NCBI GenBank assembly: GCA_025559845.1
Contig: CP048469.1
Coordinates: 434,001 to 498,000 of the forward strand
Reading direction: 5' to 3'
Length of the DNA: 64,000 nucleotides
Source of the DNA: Agrobacterium tumefaciens
GTDB lineage: Bacteria > Pseudomonadota > Alphaproteobacteria > Rhizobiales > Rhizobiaceae
Position numbers and translations under genes: made by a program. The notes below the pieces were generated by a model. That model was not told where the DNA came from. It did no database searches and saw only the letters and a program-made list of their open reading frames with translations. How positions within the stretch are numbered: the stretch's first letter is position 1; every line of letters begins with the position of its first letter. Shown piece after piece: positions 1 through 8,132 of the stretch.

Positions 1-332
1 CTTTCCGTGACGGTGTCGATGTCGTGGCGGTCATCCCAGGCGGCATTGTTGACAAGTACCTTGATTCCGTCCGTCGCTCGGGCAGCGTCCTTCACTACGT
101 CGCCAATCTCCGATGTTTTACGCAGATCGGCGTTGAAAAATCGCACGGGATTCCGGGTCGTTGCCGAAAGTCTCTCTGCAAGGGCTCTGCTTGGCTCTGC
201 GGCAATGTCTATGAATGATACTCTTGCACCTTGAACGGCAAAGGCCTCTACGAGCGCTGCGCCAATGCCTGAACCGCCTCCCGTAATCAGGACGCCCTCG
301 TCCTGGAGATCCGGAAACTTGGCTTCGATCAT
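1..332 (-). CDS. Short-chain dehydrogenase/reductase, 3' part cut off by window edge
   Basis: The reverse strand reads open from an ATG at 332 to base 1 (110 codons) and continues outside the window. The product begins MIEAKFPDLQDEG and shows the classical SDR Rossmann signature TGGGSGIG (residues 17-24), an NAD(P)-side Asp in NADL (about 69) and the NNAA motif (95-98), so it is an NAD(P)-dependent oxidoreductase; the catalytic Tyr-Lys would lie beyond the edge. Substrate is unknown. It is divergent from the IclR-family gene, with a palindromic operator candidate between them, so it is probably a target of that regulator, as is usual for divergent IclR/dehydrogenase pairs (inference). Confidence 0.85.
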   Translation of the reverse strand, partial: MIEAKFPDLQDEGVLITGGGSGIGAALVEAFAVQGARVSFIDIAAEPSRALAERLSATTRNPVRFFNADLRKTSEIGDVVKDAARATDGIKVLVNNAAWDDRHDIDTVTE

Positions 333-361
333 AATGTCGTCTCGTGGGTTTGCGCTTGCTT

Positions 362-397
362 GTTCCATTATTTGGAACTAGATTTTAATAAATGGAA
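362..397. promoter_or_regulatory. Palindromic operator candidate for the IclR-family regulator
   Basis: A perfect inverted repeat GTTCCA-TTATT-TGGAAC lies at 362-378, and TTCCATTATT (363-372) is mirrored again by AATAAATGGAA (387-397). E. coli IclR is known to bind TGGAAAT-N-ATTTCCA, which shares the TGGAA/TTCCA halves. The site is in the 60-120 bp between two divergent genes, where autoregulatory IclR operators usually sit. Confidence 0.6.
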
Positions 398-448
398 TTA
401 TTCTCTTGGCTTCGAAAGGATGTCAAGGCAGATCACGGCGGATATATC

Positions 449-1276
449 ATGGCCAATGGCGACAGGCAGAGCGCCTCTTCGGACGTCAATTCCCGTGAGG
501 ACAGCACGACAGGCACACTGGGAAAGGCCATTTCTCTCTTGGAACTGGTCGCGATTGCTGAAAAGCCGATGCGTTTCACCGATATCGTCGAAGCGTCCGG
601 TCAACCGCGCGGTACGGTTCACCGCCAGTTGACGCATCTCGTTGCTGAGGGTTTGATCGAACAGTCTACCGACCAGACCTATGCCGTTGGCTTGAGGCTT
701 CTGCGATTTGCAGCGCGGGCATGGAGTGGAAACGATCTTCGCAGTGTCGCTACCTCTCATCTGACAGCCCTGCACGAAGCAACAGGAGAATCTGTTCATC
801 TCGGCGTTCTGCACGGCGGTGAGGTCACCTATCTCGACAAGATCGAGGGGAAGCATGCCCTTCGCATGCATTCGCAGGTCGGCAATTCGTCTCCGGCCTA
901 TTGTACCGGAGTTGGCAAGGCAGCCTTGTCGCTCCTGTCCGATCTGGAAGTCAGGACTATTGCTGCAAATCTGAATTTCCATCGCTTTACGGAAAACACT
1001 CTTCTCGACGCCGAAGCACTTCTTGCTGAAATATCTGCAATCCGTAACACTGGGTTTGGTTTTGATCGACAGGAGCACGAAGTCGGAATTCACTGCGTCG
1101 CCGCGCCGATCAAGGCGACAGGGCGCAACTTTCAGGCGGCGGTGTCTGTGACGGGACCCGCCTACCGCATTAGCCTGGAACAATTGACGTTGTGGGGAAC
1201 TCTTGTTGGCGAAACCGCCGAAAAAATAGCGCTGGAGCTACGTTACAGGCTGCCGCCTGTTGCGGGGTCCCATTGA
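449..1276 (+). CDS. IclR-family transcriptional regulator
   Basis: A 275-residue regulator with an N-terminal winged helix-turn-helix (about residues 22-80, including GTLGKAISLLE and TVHRQLTHLVAEGLI) and a C-terminal IclR effector-binding domain (GESVHLGVLHGGEVTYLDKIEG; SPAYCTGVGKAALS; GFGFDRQEHEVGIHCVAAPI). The family binds small metabolites through the C-terminal domain and represses or activates adjacent catabolic genes. The reading frame also opens at an ATG at 392, but that start lies inside the palindrome 362-397; the ATG at 449 places the palindrome upstream and is preferred. Divergent from the SDR gene; followed by a hairpin terminator. Effector unknown. Confidence 0.9.
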   Translation: MANGDRQSASSDVNSREDSTTGTLGKAISLLELVAIAEKPMRFTDIVEASGQPRGTVHRQLTHLVAEGLIEQSTDQTYAVGLRLLRFAARAWSGNDLRSVATSHLTALHEATGESVHLGVLHGGEVTYLDKIEGKHALRMHSQVGNSSPAYCTGVGKAALSLLSDLEVRTIAANLNFHRFTENTLLDAEALLAEISAIRNTGFGFDRQEHEVGIHCVAAPIKATGRNFQAAVSVTGPAYRISLEQLTLWGTLVGETAEKIALELRYRLPPVAGSH

Positions 1277-1284
1277 AGATACGG

Positions 1285-1317
1285 GGAAGAACCGTTAGGC
1301 GGAAAGTTCTTCCTTTT
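1285..1317 (+). terminator. Rho-independent terminator after the IclR gene
   Basis: Perfect 8-bp stem GGAAGAAC (1285-1292) / GTTCTTCC (1306-1313) with a 13-nt loop and a following TTTT, 9 bases after the stop codon. Confidence 0.7.
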
Positions 1318-1444
1318 GTGCATATATGATTAAATATTCAACTTTTGTTTGCATGAATCGTTTTGGTGAGTAAATTTCACAACAATCGCCATGCGAAATT
1401 TTAAACTTCGCTACGGCCTCTCCCATTTTCGAAGAATCGCTTTG

Positions 1445-2185
1445 ATGCAGAATATGAAGACGACCGCCGTTCCGACGTTTGGTGTTGATTGCGTTCGAGA
1501 GATCGCAGGTCTCAACACGCAATTCGATATTTTCCGGTTTCTGAAACGCCTAACGGAGGCGTGGGAGTTCAAGGCCTTCATGGTTCTGGACCTGTCGGCG
1601 GAAATCACCAGCGAATTGTCGCAGCACACCATCATCACAAGCTGGCCGGCAGAGCTCCTGCAACGCTATGACGAAGAAGGGCTGTTGCAGAAGAGCAAGG
1701 TCATGGCGCACCTGCGCAAAACCACCACACCTTTTGACGTCTCCGTTGATTTCCTTTCCAAGGGAACGGATACAACCGCCAAGAAAACGCTCATCGGCCT
1801 CTTCGAGAGGTTCGAAATGGTCAACTCCGTCTGGTTTCCGGTGCACGACGTGACGGCATATCGAGGCGCGGTTTCCTTTTCGGGGAACAAGACTCCCTTG
1901 GGCCAGGGGCAGATTGCCGAACTCTTTTACATAGCGACGCATATATTCGCGCGCCTTTCGGAAATTCGGCGCCAGGATCTGCGTGTTCCCGAAACGTTGA
2001 GCGAGAGGGAAATCGACTGCCTGAATTGGACGGCGGCCGGCAAGACAAGCGCTGAAATCGCCGAGATCATGATGTTGTCGGAGCACACCATCAATCATTA
2101 TCTGAACCGGGCGACGAAGAAACTCGACACCGTCAACCGCACGCAGGCAGTAGCAAAGGCTTTACGGGTTGGTCTGATAAAATAA
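1445..2185 (+). CDS. LuxR-type regulator with autoinducer-binding-like domain (LuxR solo)
   Basis: 246 residues from the ATG at 1445; an upstream in-frame ATG at 1391 would add 18 poorly family-like residues. Residues about 20-170 resemble the autoinducer-binding domain and 184-240 form a GerE/LuxR helix-turn-helix (LSEREIDCLNWTAAGKTSAE, then SEHTINHYLNRATKKL). The pocket Trp and Tyr of TraR-type proteins have counterparts (W67, Y75), but the invariant Asp-Pro that binds the acyl-homoserine-lactone amide is replaced by Lys-Ser (83-84). No luxI-type synthase is present. It is therefore likely a solo with another ligand or none. It lies 78 bp upstream of the NasS-like gene and ends inside a cluster of inverted repeats. 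Confidence 0.85.
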   Translation: MQNMKTTAVPTFGVDCVREIAGLNTQFDIFRFLKRLTEAWEFKAFMVLDLSAEITSELSQHTIITSWPAELLQRYDEEGLLQKSKVMAHLRKTTTPFDVSVDFLSKGTDTTAKKTLIGLFERFEMVNSVWFPVHDVTAYRGAVSFSGNKTPLGQGQIAELFYIATHIFARLSEIRRQDLRVPETLSEREIDCLNWTAAGKTSAEIAEIMMLSEHTINHYLNRATKKLDTVNRTQAVAKALRVGLIK

Positions 2186-2214
2186 CGAAATCGCTATTTT
2201 ATCATTGTGATAAA
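2176..2214. promoter_or_regulatory. Cluster of three GATAAA/TTTATC half-sites before the NasS-like gene
   Basis: Two overlapping perfect inverted repeats: GATAAAATA (2176-2184) with TATTTTATC (2195-2203), and TTTATCA (2198-2204) with TGATAAA (2208-2214) around TTG. Together they give half-sites in alternating orientation, starting in the last codons of the LuxR-type gene and ending 50 bases before the downstream TTG start. No T-tract follows, so an operator is more likely than a terminator. Confidence 0.45.
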
Positions 2215-2250
2215 CCCTTTCGTGGGCGATCCTCTTTTCGAATCACCGGA

Positions 2251-2256
2251 AAGGAG
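2251..2256 (+). promoter_or_regulatory. Ribosome binding site that fixes a TTG start
   Basis: AAGGAG, seven bases before TTG at 2264. The alternative upstream GTG at 2207 lacks a Shine-Dalgarno and lies within the palindromic cluster. Confidence 0.7.
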
Positions 2257-2263
2257 AAATCGT

Positions 2264-3487
2264 TTGCCGGAAAAGCGTAAGGTAAAAGCGGGATTTTCTC
2301 CTACCGTCGATTGCGCTGTGCTGGTCGTTGCTGCCGAAAAGGGTTTTGCTGCCGATGAAGGGGTGGCGCTGGAGCTTGTCCGCAAGAAAACTGCGCGCGC
2401 TGTCATCGGCGCGCTGAGCGAAAACGAAGTAGAGATTGCCCACCTGCCGGCGCCCGTTCCTGTTGGCTCCGCAGTCGGGCTCGATGATGTGCCTGATGCT
2501 GTCATCGGAATTTTCACGCTGGCCCTTGGTGGCTCGGCGATTACTGTTTCCCACGAATTTTATGATGAACTTTATCGCGAAGGGCTGAAACTGCCTGACC
2601 CTGCCGCTTTCGGCCGTGCCGTGGCGCGTGTCTGCGGTGCGCGCAGAGCATCCGGCGAAAATCCGCCCGTCTTTGCCATGGAGAGCATTGTCTCGACGCC
2701 TTTCTACGTGTTGCGATATCTTCTGGGGAGTTGCGGTGTCCTGCTCGGACGCGACATGGAAATTGTCGAAGCGGCGCCGGACGCGCTGCCGGCATTGATC
2801 GAGGGCGGCAAAGTCGACGCCATTTACACGGCCGAGCCAGCGGGAAGCGCGGTTGTGCTGACGGGCGCGGGCCGGGTTGTCACGACAGGAGCCCTTATCT
2901 GGCAAAATGCACCGGAAAAATTGCTGGCTACGAAGCGACAATGGGCAGATGAGAACGCGGATCTGCTGGAAGGGTTGCTGCGGGCTCTCTATCGGGCCGG
3001 AGAATGGTGTACGAACCAGGCCAATATCGAAGAACTGGCCGGTATCCTGGCCGCGCCGCATTATCTGCAGACCAACGGCGAATTTCTGCTGCCTGCCTTG
3101 ACGGGATACATCTCAACTTCCGTGCGTGATATGCAGCGGCATCCCGAATTCTTCGTCACAAGCGCAAAGGCCGCCAACTTTCCCTGGCAGAGCCAGGCGC
3201 TGTGGTTCTTCAGTCAGATGCTGCGCTGGGGTGAGATTGCCGGAAACTTGCGCCACGATGCGAAAATTGTTGAAGCCGCGCAAAATGCTTACAGGCCGGA
3301 CATCTACCGCAAGGCAATGAAGCCGCTTTTTGTGCCGGTGCCAGGTGCGAACCTCAAGCTCGAAGGCACGTTGAAACATCCCGTCTATGTCGGAGCATCG
3401 CGCACAGGTCTTGTGCTCGGCCCCGACCGTTTCTTCGACGGCCGTGTTTTCGACCCGGAAACGCTTGAGATGGATGACGAAATCTGA
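2264..3487 (+). CDS. Cytosolic CmpA/NrtA-family substrate-binding protein, NasS-like
   Basis: 407 residues from a TTG start chosen by its AAGGAG. The N-terminus (KRKVKAGFSPTVDCAVLVVA) aligns with the start of the mature nitrate-binding NrtA fold but no signal peptide precedes it, so it should stay in the cytoplasm. In characterised systems such soluble NrtA-like proteins (NasS) sense nitrate/nitrite and sequester the ANTAR antiterminator NasT. No nasT, permease or ATPase gene is next to it, so this copy is an orphan: a sensor working with a partner encoded elsewhere, or one linked to the LuxR-type regulator upstream (inference). Ligand identity is not proven by the sequence. Confidence 0.75.
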   Translation: MPEKRKVKAGFSPTVDCAVLVVAAEKGFAADEGVALELVRKKTARAVIGALSENEVEIAHLPAPVPVGSAVGLDDVPDAVIGIFTLALGGSAITVSHEFYDELYREGLKLPDPAAFGRAVARVCGARRASGENPPVFAMESIVSTPFYVLRYLLGSCGVLLGRDMEIVEAAPDALPALIEGGKVDAIYTAEPAGSAVVLTGAGRVVTTGALIWQNAPEKLLATKRQWADENADLLEGLLRALYRAGEWCTNQANIEELAGILAAPHYLQTNGEFLLPALTGYISTSVRDMQRHPEFFVTSAKAANFPWQSQALWFFSQMLRWGEIAGNLRHDAKIVEAAQNAYRPDIYRKAMKPLFVPVPGANLKLEGTLKHPVYVGASRTGLVLGPDRFFDGRVFDPETLEMDDEI

Positions 3488-3598
3488 AAGCCGACAGATC
3501 ACGGTGCTTTGACATTGTCGGAGCGCTTCGGCTTGTCTATGGGTGGCGTGAAGACGCATCCCGCGTTTCTGCGGATGACGCAGTGGAGTACGAAGCAC

Positions 3599-4732
3599 AT
3601 GGCAGAGGTCAGCAAGCATCAGGTCGAAAAAGCGCTGGAGGCAATCGTCTATCCCGGCAGCGGCAAAAGCATTGTGAGCCTTGGCATGGTGTCTGAGATA
3701 TTCATTGCCGACGCGAAGGCTTATTTTTCGATCACGGTCCCGGCGGACAAGGCCTCGGAGATGGAGCCACTGAGGCTTGCGGCCGAAGAGGCTGCAAAGA
3801 GCGTCCCCGGCATCGCTGGTGCGGTCGTCGCCCTGACTGCTGATCGCAAACCCGGTCAGCAACAGGCGGCCCGCCCGGCCGCCGCAGCCGGTCGCGCGCC
3901 TGCCCAGCCCCAGGCACCACGCGGTACGAAGGTCGGCGTTCCCGGTATCGGTGCCATCATCGCGGTCGCGTCGGGCAAGGGTGGCGTTGGCAAATCCACC
4001 ACGGCGGTCAATCTGGCGCTTGGACTTCAGGCGATAGGCCTGCGAGTCGGCATTCTCGATGCCGACATCTATGGGCCGTCACTGCCCCGGCTTTTGAAAA
4101 TTTCGGGTAAGCCCGAGCAACTTGAAGGCCGGATCATCGTTCCGATGGAAAATTACGGCCTCAAGGTCATGTCCATGGGGTTCCTCGTTGATGAGGAAGC
4201 GGCCATGATCTGGCGCGGCCCGATGGTGCAATCCGCCCTGATGCAGATGCTGCGCGAGGTTGCCTGGGGGGAGCTGGATGTTCTGGTCCTGGACATGCCG
4301 CCCGGCACGGGCGATGCGCAACTGACCATTGCCCAACAGGTTCCTCTGGCGGGTGCCGTGATCGTTTCCACCCCGCAGGATCTCGCCCTGATCGATGCGC
4401 GCAAGGGTATCACCATGTTCCGAAAGGTCGAGGTGCCGCTGCTCGGTATCGTCGAAAACATGAGTTACTTCATCGCTCCAGACACGGGCGCGCGCTACGA
4501 TATTTTCGGTCACGGCGGTGCCAAGGCGGAAGCCGAACGCATCGGTGTGCCGTTCCTCGGAGAGGTGCCGCTGACCATCGGCATTCGAGAGATGTCGGAT
4601 GCCGGCACGCCTGTTGTCGCTGCGGAGCCGAATGGTCCGCAGGCGCAGATTTATCGCGAAATTGCCGAAAAGGTTTGGGCGAGAATTGGTGCGGGAGAAC
4701 GAAAAGCCGCGCCGAGAATAGTCTTCGAATAA
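3599..4732 (+). CDS. apbC: Mrp/ApbC-type iron-sulfur cluster carrier ATPase
   Basis: 377 residues from the ATG at 3599, preceded by GGAG; this start begins MAEVSKHQVEKALEAI, the usual beginning of a DUF59/MIP18 domain (1-85). An Ala/Pro/Gln linker (about 86-115) leads to a deviant-Walker P-loop ATPase (GKGGVGKST 126-134; DMPPGTGD). The family carries and delivers 4Fe-4S clusters. The C-terminal Cys-X-X-Cys that ligates the cluster in Salmonella ApbC is absent: the equivalent segment reads FIAPDTG (291-297), with Ala and Thr in place of the cysteines. Extended starts at 3509 or 3575 are possible but look unlike the family. Confidence 0.9.
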   Translation: MAEVSKHQVEKALEAIVYPGSGKSIVSLGMVSEIFIADAKAYFSITVPADKASEMEPLRLAAEEAAKSVPGIAGAVVALTADRKPGQQQAARPAAAAGRAPAQPQAPRGTKVGVPGIGAIIAVASGKGGVGKSTTAVNLALGLQAIGLRVGILDADIYGPSLPRLLKISGKPEQLEGRIIVPMENYGLKVMSMGFLVDEEAAMIWRGPMVQSALMQMLREVAWGELDVLVLDMPPGTGDAQLTIAQQVPLAGAVIVSTPQDLALIDARKGITMFRKVEVPLLGIVENMSYFIAPDTGARYDIFGHGGAKAEAERIGVPFLGEVPLTIGIREMSDAGTPVVAAEPNGPQAQIYREIAEKVWARIGAGERKAAPRIVFE

Positions 4733-5073
4733 GACAAAAGTCTATGTCGCGGCGAGCTGTGGCGACAATGGCTGTTTTAAATAATCCGGTTAAAACAGCC
4801 TGTTAAATGGACGTTGTTCGAAACTGATACCCACGTCATGACGTTTATGCAGGGAGCTGCCGGCACGTTTGAAAAAATAGTGCTTGATTCCGTGTGGCAT
4901 AGGGCGCATACGCCAGCGCCGTTTGGCTCATGGATCGTCTGAATGCAGGCGAGACACAAAATCTGAAGCGTTGAATGTTTCTCTGAAGGAGACATTCCAC
5001 GGTTTGCCGATAGCGAGTTGGATGTGTTAAGCAGCACTGCGGTCGTAGCGCGAACGCAGACCGGAGAAACGGA
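4733..5073. other. Non-coding gap upstream of the CorA gene
   Basis: 341 bases with no supported gene; overlapping open frames are shadows. It holds the 11-bp palindrome at 4770-4800 and a GGAG (5063-5066) seven bases before the TTG start of the CorA gene. The length leaves room for a long leader of a magnesium-transport operon, but I do not recognise a known riboswitch. Confidence 0.6.
4770..4800 (+). terminator. Strong hairpin after apbC (terminator or operator)
   Basis: Perfect 11-bp arms GGCTGTTTTAA (4770-4780) and TTAAAACAGCC (4790-4800) around a 9-base loop, 37 bases after the apbC stop. There is no following T-run, so a regulatory palindrome for the corA-kup unit is also possible. Confidence 0.5.
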
Positions 5074-6051
5074 TTGATAAAAGCCTATCGCGCCAATTGC
5101 GAGGCAATCGACCTGTCGCCAGACGATGGGATCGAACAGATTCCGGCCGATATCGTGTGGATCGATCTCGTCAATCCTGACAGAGCGGAGGAGGAGCGTG
5201 TCGAAAGTCTGCTTGGCCTCGATCTGCCGACCCGTGAGGATCTCAAAGACATCGAGCCTTCCAGCCGGCTTTACACGGAAGGCGGCAATGTCTTCATGAC
5301 CGCCTCGCTGGTCTGGAAGGTCGATTCGGAAGATCCGCGCCTGACGGATGTCGCCTTCATTCTGGCTGGTGAACGTCTCGTCACGATCCGTTATGCCGAA
5401 CCGAAATCCTTCAACCTGTTCATTTCCGCAATCACCCGCGTACCGCACGACATGCGCAGTGGAACCGCGCTCTTGTTGAAGCTGCTGGAAACCATTGTCG
5501 ATCGCACGGCTGAAATTCTGGAAAATTCTGTGGTCGGCATCGACAACCTGGCTGCAGATATTCTCGGCAGCCAGTCGCGCAACAAGCGCAAGGCACCACG
5601 ATATCTCGAAGATCGTCTCGCCAATATCGCATCCTATCACCGCCTGATCTCGAAGGTTCGTGACAGTCTGGCCTCGTTGGCGCGCATGCAGACGTTTCTG
5701 CACACGACGGTTCAGATTCAGAAGGACAAGGAAGCCAGGGAACTTGGCAAGTTGATCGTGCGCGATATCCAGTCGCTTTCGGAACACGCCTCCTTCATTT
5801 CCGGCAACCTGACGTTTCTGCTGGATGCGTCGCTCGGCATCATCAATGTCGAGCAGAATGCCATTATCAAGATTTTCTCCATCGCCTCGGTGGTCTTTTT
5901 ACCGCCCACACTCGTGGCGTCGGTCTATGGTATGAACTTTGAGATCATGCCGGAGTTGAAATGGGCGATCGGTTATCCGGTTGCGCTGTTCATCATGGTG
6001 ATGTCGGCAATCATTCCGTTTCTTTTTTTTCGTTGGAAGGGCTGGCTCTAA
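5074..6051 (+). CDS. corA: CorA-family divalent metal ion transporter
   Basis: 325 residues, TTG start supported by GGAG at 5063-5066. The N-terminal two-thirds is the cytosolic funnel with long acidic/amphipathic helices; two C-terminal membrane segments follow, the first ending in the selectivity signature YGMN (SVYGMNFEIMPEL) and the second running to a short basic tail (FFRWKGWL). CorA pentamers take up Mg2+, and some members Co2+ or Ni2+. It is 15 bases ahead of kup and probably co-transcribed, giving a cation-uptake pair. A second, divergent GMN protein is encoded at 50.6 kb. Confidence 0.92.
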   Translation: MIKAYRANCEAIDLSPDDGIEQIPADIVWIDLVNPDRAEEERVESLLGLDLPTREDLKDIEPSSRLYTEGGNVFMTASLVWKVDSEDPRLTDVAFILAGERLVTIRYAEPKSFNLFISAITRVPHDMRSGTALLLKLLETIVDRTAEILENSVVGIDNLAADILGSQSRNKRKAPRYLEDRLANIASYHRLISKVRDSLASLARMQTFLHTTVQIQKDKEARELGKLIVRDIQSLSEHASFISGNLTFLLDASLGIINVEQNAIIKIFSIASVVFLPPTLVASVYGMNFEIMPELKWAIGYPVALFIMVMSAIIPFLFFRWKGWL

Positions 6052-6066
6052 AGGGTCAGGATCATC

Positions 6067-7986
6067 ATGTCGCAAGTCTTCGACAAAGACTCTACCGAAA
6101 AACCCGAGGCGGGTGAGGACCATGCAAACAAGGGCCTCTATGCGGCCATTCTGGGCTCCATCGGCGTTGTTTATGGTGATATCGGTACAAGCCCGCTTTA
6201 TGCCTTCCGTGAAGCGCTGCGCCCTATTTCCCATGACGGCGTGACCACGGACGAAGTCATTGGTCTCACCTCTCTGATGATCTGGGCTTTGACGATCATC
6301 GTGACGTTCAAATATATCAGCCTTCTTTTGCGGGCGGACAACGACGGTGAGGGCGGGACACTCTCGCTCCTTGCCTTGTTGATGAAAACCGCGGGCACGC
6401 ATCGTAGCGTCCTCATTTTTCTCGGCCTGATCGGCGCGGCGTTGTTTCTGGGCGACGCAATGATCACGCCAGCGCTTTCCGTACTCTCTGCTGTTGAGGG
6501 CCTGAAGCTCGTTACGCCGGCCATGGATGAGTTCATCATCCCGATCTCTGTCGGCATTCTGATTGGTCTCTTTGCCATCCAATCGCACGGTACGGGAACG
6601 GTCGCGAAATTCTTCGGTCCGATTACGGCAATCTGGTTCATCGTCATGGGTGGCATCGGTTTTGTTCACATCGCCGACGATTTCAATATTCTTTACGCAT
6701 TCAACCCTTGGAACGCTGTCACGTTTTTGGCCAATGAGGGCTTTTACGGCATTGTCGTTCTGGGCGCGGTTTTCCTGACGATCACCGGTGCTGAAGCGCT
6801 TTATGCCGATCTTGGCCATTTTGGTCGCCGCCCCATTCAATGGGCGTGGTTCTGCCTGGTGTTTCCGGCTTTGACGCTGAATTATCTCGGTCAGGGTGCG
6901 CTGGTCCTCAAGGACCCGGCCGCAATGTCCAATCCGTTCTATCTGATGTTCCCGCAATGGGCGATTTTGCCGGCTGTCATTCTGGCGACGGCCGCGACCA
7001 TCATTGCCAGCCAGGCAGTCATCACGGGCGCATTTTCTCTTGTTCGACAGGCCATCCATCTTGGCTATCTGCCGCGCATGGAAATTCTCTTCACCTCGGA
7101 AACCAATACAGGGCAGATTTATCTGCCGGCCGTGAATACGGTTCTGCTGTTTGGTGTCGTTGCCCTCGTTCTGACGTTCAAAAGCTCGGATGCACTTGCG
7201 ACCGCTTACGGTATCTCCGTGACCGGTGCGATGGTCGTGACAAGCCTTATGTTTTTTGAGTTCGTTCGTAAGCGTTGGCAGTGGCCACTTTATCTCGCCG
7301 TCGGCGTGCTGGCGCCACTTCTCGCGCTCGAGCTTGTCTTCCTGGGTGCCAACCTCCTCAAGATTCACGATGGTGGTTACGTGCCAGTCCTGCTGGCGAT
7401 TGCCTTTACGGTGATCATGACAACCTGGCAGCGTGGTTCGAAGATCCTGTTTGCCAAGACCCGCCGCACCGATGTGCCGTTGAAGGCGTTCATTGCGTCG
7501 GTAGAGAAAGAAAGCGCCCACGCTCCCGTTCGGGTACCCGGCACAGCGATCTTCCTTACGGGCGATCCGGAAACCGCACCGGCTGCGTTGCTGCACAATC
7601 TCAAGCACAATCACGTTCTGCACGACAAGAACGTCATCCTGACGATCCGCACCGAGGATCAGCCGCGCGTTCATCCCGAAGACCGTTATACGTTGACGAA
7701 GATGAGCGAACGTTTCGTGGTGGTTGAACTGCATTTTGGCTTCATGGAAACGCAAAACGTCACACAGGGTCTCGGTTATCTCAGGCGCACCGGCTACAAG
7801 TTCGACATCATGTCGACCTCGTTTTATCTCGGCCGTAGAAAGCTTGTGCCGGACCCGAAGTCGGGCATGCCGGGTTGGCAAAACCGCCTGTTCATTGCGC
7901 TTGCCGAAACGGCGGCCGACCCTTCGGATTATTTCCGTCTTCCGGCCAACCGCGTTGTGGAACTGGGCTCTCACGTCGTCATCTGA
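6067..7986 (+). CDS. kup: Kup-type low-affinity potassium uptake protein
   Basis: 639 residues, normal for KUP/HAK/KT transporters. About twelve membrane segments fill residues 25-450, beginning with the family signature [20 protein letters not shown], followed by a cytosolic C-terminal domain (about 455-639, e.g. [20 protein letters not shown]). It imports K+ by proton symport at the inner membrane. It follows corA after 15 bases. The reverse strand carries a 691-codon open frame across the whole gene, which I regard as a composition artefact. Confidence 0.95.
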   Translation: MSQVFDKDSTEKPEAGEDHANKGLYAAILGSIGVVYGDIGTSPLYAFREALRPISHDGVTTDEVIGLTSLMIWALTIIVTFKYISLLLRADNDGEGGTLSLLALLMKTAGTHRSVLIFLGLIGAALFLGDAMITPALSVLSAVEGLKLVTPAMDEFIIPISVGILIGLFAIQSHGTGTVAKFFGPITAIWFIVMGGIGFVHIADDFNILYAFNPWNAVTFLANEGFYGIVVLGAVFLTITGAEALYADLGHFGRRPIQWAWFCLVFPALTLNYLGQGALVLKDPAAMSNPFYLMFPQWAILPAVILATAATIIASQAVITGAFSLVRQAIHLGYLPRMEILFTSETNTGQIYLPAVNTVLLFGVVALVLTFKSSDALATAYGISVTGAMVVTSLMFFEFVRKRWQWPLYLAVGVLAPLLALELVFLGANLLKIHDGGYVPVLLAIAFTVIMTTWQRGSKILFAKTRRTDVPLKAFIASVEKESAHAPVRVPGTAIFLTGDPETAPAALLHNLKHNHVLHDKNVILTIRTEDQPRVHPEDRYTLTKMSERFVVVELHFGFMETQNVTQGLGYLRRTGYKFDIMSTSFYLGRRKLVPDPKSGMPGWQNRLFIALAETAADPSDYFRLPANRVVELGSHVVI

Positions 7987-8036
7987 CTATTAGAAACTGG
8001 TTACACATTAACGTGAAGCCGTATCCGTCCGCGGCG

Positions 8037-8057
8037 TTAACCAACCATCAAGGTTAA
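8037..8057. promoter_or_regulatory. Inverted TTAACC/GGTTAA pair upstream of the cell-wall hydrolase
   Basis: TTAACC (8037-8042) and GGTTAA (8052-8057) flank AACCATCAA. TTAACC resembles half of a CtrA box, but the TTAA-N7-TTAA spacing is not kept, so assignment is weak. Confidence 0.25.
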
Positions 8058-8132
8058 TAAGAGATTCTCGAACGCATGTAACAAGTGTGGTTGCCTGTGT
8101 TCGGAGTGCGGGTTTTGCGTTCGAAAAGTGTC

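Noticed and set aside
1445..3487. Quorum-sensing locus (LuxR plus adjacent gene)
   Set aside because: No LuxI-type synthase, and the AHL-binding Asp-Pro is absent; the adjacent product is NasS-like.
5899..7974. 691-codon open frame on the reverse strand over kup
   Set aside because: Its residues are Arg/His/Gln-rich with no domain pattern, while kup on the other strand is a textbook transporter. Long antisense frames are common in GC-rich codon-biased DNA.
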